Shown: in pieces, positions 32,823 through 38,551 of the stretch | Numbering within the stretch: position 1 is the stretch's first letter | How the letters are laid out: each line of letters begins with the position of its first letter | Source: Myxococcota bacterium | GTDB lineage: Bacteria; Myxococcota_A; Polyangia; Polyangiales; Houyiibacteriaceae | Assembly: GCA_025453555.1 (NCBI GenBank) | Contig: JALOQC010000117.1 | Span: forward strand, 1-38,551 | Length of the DNA: 38,551 nucleotides | Direction of reading: 5' to 3' | The notes under the pieces: model-generated | The model's database searches: none | Told to the model about the DNA's origin: nothing | Seen by the model: only the letters and a program-made list of their open reading frames with translations | Translations under genes and position numbers: made by a program

Positions 32823-33941
32823 ATGCGGATGAGTCGTTCGATGTTCGTGCTCGGGCTCGTGGCGGGGGTGTTGGGGCTCCCGAGCGTCGTGGACGCGTGT
32901 GCGTGCTGCGACGGGGGCGAGGAGCGGACGGTCGTGGCGTGGTCGGCGAGCGGTCGCAGCGCGCTCGTCGAGATGCGCACGACGGGATGCCAAGCCTCGG
33001 CGGCCTACGAGGTCTGGGAGGTCGGCCGAGACGCGCCGGTTCGCTGCTTCGATCGGTACGGTGACGCCGAGCGCGCGATCGCGTGCGATGCGCTGGTGGA
33101 TGCGTGGGATGTCCACGACGGTGGTCCGGAGGGTGTTCCGCTCGCGACCTCGCGACGGCTGGCGACGCGCTTCCCACGAGCGGCGCGACCGCTCGCGGCG
33201 ACGTTCCTCCACGCGACCCTCACGCACGTTGCCGATCCCGGCGACCCCGCCTCGTCGCGGCGTGTGCGACTCGACGTCTACGTGAGCCCCTCCAGCCACG
33301 CCACGATCGTGACGGGGTCTTCGGGCTCTCCGAGCACGGTGTCTCCGAGCGCCGCCGGCACCGCCGACTTGCGGCTGCTGAGCTCACGCGTGCTTCAGCT
33401 CGGCCGACCCGAGGACTACTCGGTGCCCGAGGAAGAAGAGCGCACCCCGACGCCGATCGCGATCCGAGTCTGGCCCTCGCCCAACGGTCACGACGTGCTC
33501 GTGGAGGTGCGTGGGGAGAACGCCGACCCCGACATGGGGTTCTTTCCGGATCACCTCAGCTTCGCGCGCCTCGACGCGATCGCGGCCCTCGGAACGGTGG
33601 AGCGGACCGAGCCCGTGTTGGCGTCGCCGACGTACCAGCCGAGCTCTCCGAGCGCCGACGCGCGTCGGGACGCGGCACGCTTCATTCGGCGCGGGCTCGC
33701 GCTGCACGCGACGGGAGACTTCGTCGCGTCGGCGGCGCTCTTCGTGTCTGCGTTGATGGCCGACCCGTCGAGCGCGGGCGCCCGCTACGACCTCGCCTGC
33801 GCGCTCGCACGCCAGGGACGCCACGCGGCGGCGTTGGCCTTGCTCGGCGAGCTGCGGCTCGCGGACTGTCGTCGATGTCGCGCACTGCTTCGCCGCGCGA
33901 CGTCCGATCCCGATCTCGAGTCGCTGCGCGGGAGGATGTGA
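32823..33941 (+). CDS. Exported protein with C-terminal TPR-like helices
   Basis: This 372-residue protein starts at ATG 32823 behind GAGGAG. A signal peptide (MSRSMFVLGLVAGVLGLPSVVDA) is followed by CACCDGGEE, so the mature N-terminus begins with a Cys cluster. The middle is beta-rich (RTVVAWSASGRSALVEM, RRVRLDVYVSPSS, IAIRVWPSPNGHDVLVEVRGENADPDMGFFPDHLSFARL). The last 100 residues are helical and TPR-like (ARFIRRGLALHATGDFVASAALFVSALMADPSSAGARYDLACALARQGRHAAALALL), ending CRALLRRATSDPDLESLRGRM. A diverged copy of that tail lies at about 36913-36980. Function unknown. Confidence 0.82.
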   Translation: MRMSRSMFVLGLVAGVLGLPSVVDACACCDGGEERTVVAWSASGRSALVEMRTTGCQASAAYEVWEVGRDAPVRCFDRYGDAERAIACDALVDAWDVHDGGPEGVPLATSRRLATRFPRAARPLAATFLHATLTHVADPGDPASSRRVRLDVYVSPSSHATIVTGSSGSPSTVSPSAAGTADLRLLSSRVLQLGRPEDYSVPEEEERTPTPIAIRVWPSPNGHDVLVEVRGENADPDMGFFPDHLSFARLDAIAALGTVERTEPVLASPTYQPSSPSADARRDAARFIRRGLALHATGDFVASAALFVSALMADPSSAGARYDLACALARQGRHAAALALLGELRLADCRRCRALLRRATSDPDLESLRGRM

Positions 33942-33994
33942 GCGAGCCGTGCGGGAGACCCACGAAAGCTTCGTACTGCGCTACCAGGCTGCTG

Positions 33995-34130
33995 AAACCT
34001 CACGCGCGCGCTTCACGCGACCAGCGCTCCGCTCGCGCCATCCTCTCACGCTCGAAAATGCCCCGCATTTCCTCGGTTCGAGGCCGCGTAGTTCGAAGCA
34101 CTGGCCTGCACGAATCAAATCACGTAGCTC
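33995..34130 (+). mobile_element. MITE-like element, copy 3 (diverged)
   Basis: This shares the core CTCACGCTCGAAAATGC and CATTTCCTCGGTTCG with copies 1 and 2, and the right segment TGCACGAATCAAATCACG. The left part aligns less well (ACCTCACGCGCGCGCTTCACGCG). The central dyad is strongest here: AAATGC-CCC-GCATTT. The outer 22-bp inverted repeats are not recognisable. It lies about 54 bp after a plus-strand stop and before the convergent carbonic anhydrase gene. Confidence 0.75.
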
Positions 34131-34169
34131 GAAGCGGCCGGCCGCGCTCGCACGTCCCCGACATGGGCG

Positions 34170-34979
34170 TCACTCGAGGAAGGACACGCGACCGCTCTCC
34201 ATGTCGTACATCGCCCCCACGATTGCCAGCTCGCCGCGCTCCTCGCGCTCGCGAAGAATCGGGCTGTTGGCGCGGATGTCGGCCACCGTGTTCCGGACGT
34301 TCTGATTCGCCACCATTTGCACGAACTCCGGGTTGTTGCTGCTTCGATCTCCGGTGTAGTCGGCGAAATGCTCGACCGCCGGGCGGATGTTGGCGAGCGT
34401 CGCCGTCAGATTTCCCATCTCGACCCCGTCGATCGCGCCTTTGACGGCACCACAGTTCTCGTGCCCGAGGACGAGGATGACCCGCGATCCCGCGACGGCG
34501 CTGGCGAACTCCATGCTCCCGAGGATGTCGGGATTCTCGAAGTTGCCGGCGACGCGAGCCACGAAGACATCGCCGATCCCGCGATCGAACACGTCCTCGA
34601 CGGGGACCCGAGAGTCGATGCACGAGAGAACGGTCGCCTTGGGCCACTGTCCGAGAGACGCTGCACGAACCTGCGCGGTGTGATCGCGGACGGTGACGTC
34701 ACCCGCCACGAAGCGTTCGTTGCCTTCACGGAGCGCACGCACGATCTCTTGCGGCGCGAGGCGGTCGCGCTCCTCGCGCGTCAGGACGGCTTCGACGCGA
34801 GGCTCCGGCAACGCAGCTCCGGCCGCCTCCCCGCCCGTCGCGGAAGGAAGCTCGGTCGTGGGAGCCGTCGGAGCGGAGGGCGCGGAGGGCGCGGAGGGCG
34901 CGGAGTCGTTCTCCGCGGAGCCACACCCCACATAGAGAACGAAGGCGAGCACGGGAGGGACACGACCTACGAGCTGCAT
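34170..34979 (-). CDS. Beta-class carbonic anhydrase, lipoprotein form
   Basis: This 269-residue protein carries the zinc-binding and catalytic residues of beta-carbonic anhydrases: CIDSR (Cys120, Asp122, Arg124) and HENCG (His173, Cys176). Supporting motifs are ALREGNERFVAG and VARVAGNFENPDILGSMEFA. Such enzymes hydrate CO2 to bicarbonate. The N-terminus is LAFVLYVGCGSAEN, a lipoprotein signal with lipobox YVGC, followed by a low-complexity SAPSAPSAPTAPT tether. The enzyme therefore appears anchored on the periplasmic side of a membrane, unlike the usual cytoplasmic beta class. The gene stands alone, with MITE copy 3 downstream. Confidence 0.92.
   Translation of the reverse strand: MQLVGRVPPVLAFVLYVGCGSAENDSAPSAPSAPSAPTAPTTELPSATGGEAAGAALPEPRVEAVLTREERDRLAPQEIVRALREGNERFVAGDVTVRDHTAQVRAASLGQWPKATVLSCIDSRVPVEDVFDRGIGDVFVARVAGNFENPDILGSMEFASAVAGSRVILVLGHENCGAVKGAIDGVEMGNLTATLANIRPAVEHFADYTGDRSSNNPEFVQMVANQNVRNTVADIRANSPILREREERGELAIVGAMYDMESGRVSFLE
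34862..34912. repeat. 9-bp tandem repeat in the carbonic anhydrase linker
   Basis: Units of GCGGAGGGC repeat directly about three to four times, with degenerate units beside them. On the coding strand they encode SAP tripeptides in the tether between the lipidated Cys and the enzyme domain. The length is a multiple of three, so frame is kept. Confidence 0.75.
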
Positions 34980-35326
34980 GGAGGGTTTCTCCTCGTGTTT
35001 GAAGGCTGATCCGTAGCCTCAGCTCCCCAGACCTCGGGCCACCGCCGGACTCATGCAACCCCTTTCACGAAAAAAATGTCGTGCAATGGATAGCAGACGT
35101 AGCCGGCACGTGGGTTCCGGCCTCGCCGCACTGCGCGCAGTCGTCGCGTTCGTTCGCGCACGCCTCGGCGTCGAGGCTCCTTCGCCAACACCTTCGTCTC
35201 GTCCATCACGCACTCGTGGCGCGGCAGGAGAGGCGGAGAGGCGGCCGTCACGACGGGGTCTGGCGAGCACATACCGCCACTGTGGCTGGCTCCGCTCGCG
35301 CGCGGGTGCGGTGACCTTCGGATATC
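34980..35326. other. Gene-free gap between divergent genes
   Basis: This 347-bp gap must hold the promoters of the carbonic anhydrase and of the 35327 gene. It contains the only clear A-run of the area, CACGAAAAAAATGTCGTG at 35066-35083, a 5-bp stem around an A-rich loop. On the minus strand, about 35080-35190, there is a short Cys-rich open stretch (LDAEACANERDDCAQCGEAG) that could be a gene remnant but has no start. Nothing else was recognised. Confidence 0.5.
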
Positions 35327-36169
35327 ATGCGGCTCATGTTCAAGGTCGAGGATCTCCGCGCCGCTGCGACGGCCTTCCAACGGCTGAACCAGGCCGTCCG
35401 AAACGTCGATCCCGAAATCGTGTTTGACGCGTTGTCGACCGAGATGGGTGATCCGGAACGAGTCGGCCACATTCTCGCCGTCCTCGCTCAGCCCAACTGG
35501 ACTGCGAAACAGGTGGATCCACGACGGGCCGCCCGTGAGCAACTGCTCCCCCCCGCGCAACAGCCCGACCCACGATGGTTCGAGGTCTTGTGGCCACTCA
35601 CGACCGAAGGCACACCGGAGACGGTGCGCGCCCGGGCCATCGAGGTGGTCCGGTACCTCCTGCTCACGGATGGCCCGGCGAGGGCCACACTCGTCGACGC
35701 GCTCGGAGACGCGCTGTCCGAGTCCGCCCAACCTGGCGGATACAGCCGTCTGTACGCGGAGCTCTGTCGAACCCGTGAGCGACGCCTCGTGACGGTCGTC
35801 GAACAGGCCCTGGAGGACGCCACGCCGTTGACACGAGCTCGCGCGGCGAGCGCGCTCCTGTACGAGGATGCCGCGCGCGAGAGGGCGCCGCTCGTCGAGC
35901 GGCTACTCGCGGAAGTCGCGGAGACCGACGACTTCCGCGTCTTCGAAGCGGCCATCTCTGCCATCGAAGCGTTCGCGACCGTCGACAACGCGTCGGCGCT
36001 GAAGGCCGCAATCGTCGCATGGCAGGCCCGATCGGCCGGCTTGAAGAAGACCCGCGACGAGATCCCCCAGCCGTTGCTGGCATGCCAGCTACTCGCGGGG
36101 GTCGCGGAGAATCTCGGAATCGTCGTCGCGAAACCCACATCCAGCAGAAAGCGGCGCGGCCTACCGTGA
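35327..36169 (+). CDS. Helical (HEAT-like) repeat protein of unknown function
   Basis: This 280-residue soluble protein starts at ATG 35327, with an in-frame ATG at 35336 as an alternative. It is nearly all helical, with repeat-like units (DPEIVFDALSTEMGDPERVGHILAVLAQ; TPETVRARAIEVVRYLLLTDGPARATLVDALGDAL; TPLTRARAASALLYEDAARERAPLVERLLAEVAETDD; RVFEAAISAIEAFATVDNASALKAAIVAW). This suggests a HEAT or ARM-type scaffold for protein binding. No signal peptide or catalytic site is visible. The tail is basic (KPTSSRKRRGLP). Codon usage looks less extreme than its neighbours, with more A/T in third positions. Confidence 0.78.
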   Translation: MRLMFKVEDLRAAATAFQRLNQAVRNVDPEIVFDALSTEMGDPERVGHILAVLAQPNWTAKQVDPRRAAREQLLPPAQQPDPRWFEVLWPLTTEGTPETVRARAIEVVRYLLLTDGPARATLVDALGDALSESAQPGGYSRLYAELCRTRERRLVTVVEQALEDATPLTRARAASALLYEDAARERAPLVERLLAEVAETDDFRVFEAAISAIEAFATVDNASALKAAIVAWQARSAGLKKTRDEIPQPLLACQLLAGVAENLGIVVAKPTSSRKRRGLP

Positions 36170-36393
36170 GCCCGGTAGTCGTCGATGCGGGTGCTCGATG
36201 GATCTCGCTCGAGTGCCGCTCGAGCGCCGCCCGAGCTGGGCCATCGAGGTATGTTCTCGCGATCCCCGAACAGGCACGTCCTCATCGAGGCGTTGCCGGA
36301 CGACGCGCGCGATCTCCTCGTCGGGCTCCCGGATGCCGACGCGGAGCTCGCTGAGTGGCGGTTGGGCGATGGCGGTGCACGGAAGACCGCGAG

Positions 36394-36619
36394 CCACCGT
36401 CGGTGCTGGCTCGTGGCGTCACGCGTACACGAAGTTGCGGTCGTCATGGCCGGTCGCGCGCAGCGCGCCCGGGTCGGGCGCATCAACCGGTCGGCGACCG
36501 GAGCCATCGGCCGCCGACCGGTTGATGCGTTCGGCGTGCTCACTGGTGTGTGCGCCACCTCAGAAGCGCCCGTCGAGCTGCACCCCTCCACCATCGGTGC
36601 TGGCTCGTGGCGTCACGCG
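36394..36619. repeat. 32-bp direct repeats flanking a perfect 17-17-17 inverted repeat
   Basis: The direct repeats contain CGGTGCTGGCTCGTGGCGTC and lie 194 bp apart. Between them, CGCATCAACCGGTCGGC (36479-36495) and GCCGACCGGTTGATGCG (36513-36529) are exact reverse complements with a 17-base spacer. The arrangement resembles a small inserted unit bounded by duplications, or a recombination or protein-binding site. No ORF is attached. Confidence 0.75.
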
Positions 36620-36736
36620 AAGGCCGGGCTCCCCGCTGGCGTAGTACTCGACGTAGGAGCGTGGGAGGAAGCCGAAGATCAAAAGCGGTCGGGTCTTTGC
36701 CCGTTTGCCAGAGCGTGCTGGGCGGGGACCCTTCAC

Positions 36737-36855
36737 GAGCGCCTCGCCTCGAAGGTGCCACCGAGCGCCCCGCCTCGAAGGTGCCACCGAGCGCCTCGCC
36801 TCGAAGGTGCCGAGCGCCTCGCCTCGAAGTTGCGGCGAGCGCCTCGCGCGCGGAA
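36737..36855. repeat. 26-bp tandem repeat array
   Basis: There are four and a half units built on GAGCGCCTCGCCTCGAAGGT plus GCCACC, of 26, 26, 23 and 25 bp and a partial one. Unit lengths are not all multiples of three and the frame is lost, which argues against coding function. It lies inside the fragment-rich region. Confidence 0.85.
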
Positions 36856-36912
36856 ACCGGGCAAGGCCCGACCGCACTTCGTGTCCCGCGAAGTTGGGGT
36901 CGTTATGGCCGG

Positions 36913-36980
36913 TCGCGCGCGCGCTGCTTCGCCGCGCGCCGTCGGATCCCGATCTCGAGGCGCTGCGTGGGAGGATGTGA
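36913..36980 (+). pseudogene. Duplicated tail of the 32823-33941 gene
   Basis: The translation ARALLRRAPSDPDLEALRGRM followed by TGA matches the end of the exported TPR-like protein, CRALLRRATSDPDLESLRGRM. At DNA level the match runs from CTGCTTCGCCGCGCG to GGGAGGATGTGAG. Upstream of this the sequence is unrelated, so only the last 20 or so codons are present. It is a remnant of a duplication or of a former paralogue. Confidence 0.75.
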
Positions 36981-37142
36981 GGGGATGATGCGAGGGAGAA
37001 CACCCGCCGCTCAGGAACGTGGACCGTTCGAGCGACGGGTCCCCTGCGAAGTCGTCGTGGCCGGTCGCGCGCTCGCGCTCCGACGAGGAGGAAGCCTCGC
37101 TCGTTCTCACCGCAAGTGGGCTCTGTCGAGTACGATGACGGC

Positions 37143-37472
37143 ATGTCCGACGCCGAACGACGCGACGCCGAACGACGCGACGCCGAACGACGTGCCCGGG
37201 CCGAAGCGAGACGTGCTCGTGGGGTCACCGTGGAGCGAATGACCTCGAGATTTTGGCGCCGTATGTGGGCGACCGTCGAAGAGCGTCTGACGACGATGAC
37301 GCGGGTGTGCCGCGCGGCGTGGCTCGCCACCGGTTGGTCGATGCCGCTCGAAGGACGAGCGCATCGCGCGTCCCAGCCGGGCGAAGTGTATTGGCCCGAC
37401 CACGCCTCGCGCGCGTGCGCGCTGAACGATGTCGACGTGCTGGGCGACTTTCGCGATCTGGAGGCTTGGTGA
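37143..37472 (+). CDS. Small basic protein with DAERR repeats, first gene of a coupled pair
   Basis: 109 residues from ATG 37143 (MSDAERRDAERRDAERR). The N-terminus is a 5-residue repeat encoded by the 15-bp DNA unit. A very basic helix follows (RARAEARRARGVTVERM), then a Trp/Arg-rich stretch (SRFWRRMWATVEERLTTMTRVCRAAW). The C-terminal part looks like ordinary protein (GEVYWPDHASRACALNDVDVLGDFRDLEAW). The stop overlaps the next start as TGATG, which supports real translation. A decayed copy of the first 175 bp lies inverted at 13.86-14.04 kb, so the N-terminal half is part of a dispersed element. The family is unknown. It could be a nucleic-acid-binding or toxin-like protein, but nothing proves either. 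Confidence 0.6.
   Translation: MSDAERRDAERRDAERRARAEARRARGVTVERMTSRFWRRMWATVEERLTTMTRVCRAAWLATGWSMPLEGRAHRASQPGEVYWPDHASRACALNDVDVLGDFRDLEAW
37146..37190. repeat. 15-bp tandem repeat at the start of the small gene
   Basis: Three units of GACGCCGAACGACGC (the last diverging at its end) encode DAERR three times. The same unit occurs twice, inverted, near 14.0 kb, and in related form in the FHA/sigma-54 linker. Confidence 0.88.
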
Positions 37473-38146
37473 TGAGCACAACTCCCCGCTTGACGATTCC
37501 CGAGTCTCCGTGGAGCCCGGGACCTCCAGCGGTTCACGACCTCGGCGAGCTCGTGGTGGACGGTGCCGCGCGCGTCCTCACACGAGGGTGGCACGACGGT
37601 GAAGACGACGCCGACCTCGGGGACGATCGAGTCGTCCTCTCGCTTCGTCCGGGAACGTGGCGGGCGCAGATCGTCGTTCAGCCCGAAGGGGTGCCCGACG
37701 AGCTCGCGGTCGCGCTCTCCACACATCCTGACGGGCGCTTCTTGGTTTCGACGTTCGAAGTGATTCATCGTCGTCCCTGGCTGGTGCTCGCGCACTCCGA
37801 TCTTCGCGTCGGCACCCCTCGAGCCGCGGAGCCCGTGACGGTGGATTCGCTCGAACGCGGACTCGATCTCGCCGAGGTGCCCTTCGAGGTGGCGACCGAA
37901 TCGTCGGTGGTGCCGCTTTCGTGCGTCGGACGACCCGAGCCCTGGGTGCACCATGTCGCGTTGGTCGTCGGGGATGAGCTGACGGGCGACCCGTATTGCG
38001 CGTTGCGAGCGACGGTGCCCGGCAATCTCGTTTCCGTGTGGGAGTGGGGGCTGTTGTTCTGCTGCGGTCGCGACGGCAGCTTCGCCGTGCTCGCCGGTGG
38101 CCCCGAGTCGAATCGAACTGTCGTGGCCATGCCCGGCCGCATCTGA
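37472..38146 (+). CDS. Hypothetical protein, second gene of a coupled pair
   Basis: This 224-residue protein is translated from an ATG that shares one base with the stop of the preceding gene (TGATG). It is acidic and beta-rich, with no signal peptide: HDLGELVVDGAARVLTRGW, DDRVVLSLRPGTWRAQIVVQPEG, GRFLVSTFEVIHRRPWLVLAHSDLRV, PWVHHVALVVGDELTGDP, then SVWEWGLLFCCGRDGSFAVLAGG. The overall pattern is that of a compact beta-sandwich or a DUF of the immunity-protein or DUF4241-like type. This comparison is only a suspicion, and no motif is decisive. Its acidic character beside a strongly basic partner makes a physical complex of the two products plausible. Confidence 0.78.
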   Translation: MSTTPRLTIPESPWSPGPPAVHDLGELVVDGAARVLTRGWHDGEDDADLGDDRVVLSLRPGTWRAQIVVQPEGVPDELAVALSTHPDGRFLVSTFEVIHRRPWLVLAHSDLRVGTPRAAEPVTVDSLERGLDLAEVPFEVATESSVVPLSCVGRPEPWVHHVALVVGDELTGDPYCALRATVPGNLVSVWEWGLLFCCGRDGSFAVLAGGPESNRTVVAMPGRI

Positions 38147-38551
38147 CCGCGAGCGCGGTCTCGAACCCGCGGGGCATCGGCGCGGTTTGGGAACGGGGGC
38201 GATCGCTCGAGTGGCGCCGCGTTCACCGCCACTCGCCCGCCACCGCCATCGCGAGTGGTGAGCCAAGGCCGGAAAATGTTTGTTCGGGTTCTGGGAAAGC
38301 CACGCCGACGCGCGCCGACGCATTCGCGGGCGAGCTCGGGGTGGTGTTCCCCGCGGGCACGTTCCGTTGGCACCGGTTGTTCGGGTTCCCGCGCGAAGAG
38401 ATGGAGGCGGCGTTCTTCGAGAGCGCCTCGTTCGGCCAACCAGCGACGCCCAAGAGGCGACCCCGTCCGAACGCGCCGCGAGCGCGTGAGGGAGAGGTGC
38501 GCCCTGAGCCTCGCGTCGAGAGGGATCTCGACGTCGAGGCACAGCTCCGTC
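38147..38551. other. Right edge: no complete gene; dispersed repeat and possible partial ORF
   Basis: In one plus-strand frame the edge reads ADAFAGELGVVFPAGTFRWHRLFGFPREEMEAAFFESASFGQPA and then becomes Arg/Pro-rich. The first part is protein-like and is echoed in decayed form at about 11117-11190. The last 50 bases, inverted, match about 11046-11090. No credible start or ribosome site was found, and the window ends before the reading frame closes, so I do not call a gene. Confidence 0.45.

Larger units (their letters stand above)
36170..37142. other. Repeat-rich region of gene fragments, no intact gene
   Basis: This 973-bp stretch holds a 32-bp direct repeat (36394-36425 and 36588-36619, one mismatch), a perfect 17-bp inverted repeat between those copies, a 26-bp tandem array, three copies of CGAAGTT..GGTCGT.ATGGCCGG-like sequence (36430, 36889 and a shorter one at 37047), and a copy of the tail of the 32823-33941 gene. 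Two protein-like scraps appear. One is MFSRSPNRHVLIEALPDDARDLLVGLPDADAELAEW from 36251 on the plus strand. The other is RSYVEYYASGEPGLRVTPRASTDGG ending QLDGRF at 36560 on the minus strand, with a C-terminal Phe as in outer-membrane barrels. Both look like remnants. Confidence 0.65.

Noticed and set aside
35070-35200. Minus-strand Cys-rich stretch LDAEACANERDDCAQCGEAG
   Set aside because: Short, lacks a start, and would need a frameshift to join protein-like sequence upstream; left as a possible remnant only.
36251-36988. Plus-strand ORF starting MFSRSPNRHVLIEALPDD
   Set aside because: Only the first 40 or so residues look like protein; the rest runs through direct, inverted and tandem repeats.
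38360-38385. Possible sigma-54 (-24/-12) promoter TTGGCACCGGTTGTT
   Set aside because: Spacing between the TGGCAC and TTG blocks is too short for the consensus.
36560-38542. Minus-strand ORF of 660 aa at the right end
   Set aside because: Antisense to the coupled gene pair and across repeats; only its last 35 residues look protein-like and are recorded as a remnant.

Overview
The window is about 38.5 kb of very GC-rich DNA. The gene content suggests a myxobacterium (Myxococcota), possibly of the Sandaracinus type. It has Hanks-type Ser/Thr kinase and PP2C signalling, an FHA-domain sigma-54 activator, many lipoproteins of unknown function, a TIGR02147-type regulator coupled to a 'CSGTEGGNP' lipoprotein, and long non-coding gaps full of short repeats. 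The taxonomic placement is inference; there is no rRNA or other marker gene here. I saw no tRNA, rRNA, CRISPR array, transposase or phage module.

Layout. 1-4.1 kb: the tail of a probable class D beta-lactamase, an Old Yellow Enzyme oxidoreductase, a small exported protein, a PP2C phosphatase, a P-loop ATPase and a small unknown protein. 4.1-6.9 kb: a NhaR-like LysR regulator divergent from isocitrate dehydrogenase, with a perfect dyad between them, then a hairpin and tandem repeats. 6.9-14 kb: a membrane-anchored unknown protein in a unit with a double-GNAT protein that carries an in-frame repeat insertion, a large unknown protein, and a STAND-type ATPase with a C-terminal winged helix. 14-20.5 kb: a polytopic membrane protein divergent from a FIST sensor protein, with a striking inverted repeat at their shared start region; then a beta-propeller-like protein and two lipoproteins. 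20.5-26.3 kb: a frameshifted SRPBCC gene, a GNAT enzyme, the FHA/sigma-54 activator and a membrane Ser/Thr kinase. 26.3-34 kb: a lipoprotein with one c-type haem site, a Cys-rich lipoprotein, the TIGR02147/lipoprotein pair, and two more exported proteins. 34-36.2 kb: a lipoprotein beta-carbonic anhydrase and a helical-repeat protein. 36.2-38.5 kb: a repeat-rich graveyard of gene fragments followed by a tightly coupled pair of unknown genes.

The most notable material is repetitive. (i) A family of about 145-160 bp MITE-like elements has three copies (about 20.45, 29.47 and 34.0 kb); one has perfect 22-bp terminal inverted repeats, and all three lie just downstream of + strand stop codons. (ii) A roughly 175-bp element at 37.14 kb has a diverged inverted copy at 13.86 kb. 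Its 15-bp tandem unit also appears in the linker of the FHA/sigma-54 protein, read in another frame. (iii) A perfect 15-7-15 inverted repeat holds the annotated start codon of the 14.7-kb membrane protein in its loop. (iv) Other tandem repeats sit inside or beside genes at 6.8, 9.13, 26.16, 34.87 and 36.74 kb.

Functions that link neighbours are phospho-signalling (PP2C; FHA activator convergent with a kinase), cell-envelope lipoproteins (at least seven), and central metabolism (isocitrate dehydrogenase). All identifications are by eye from motifs; no database search was run.
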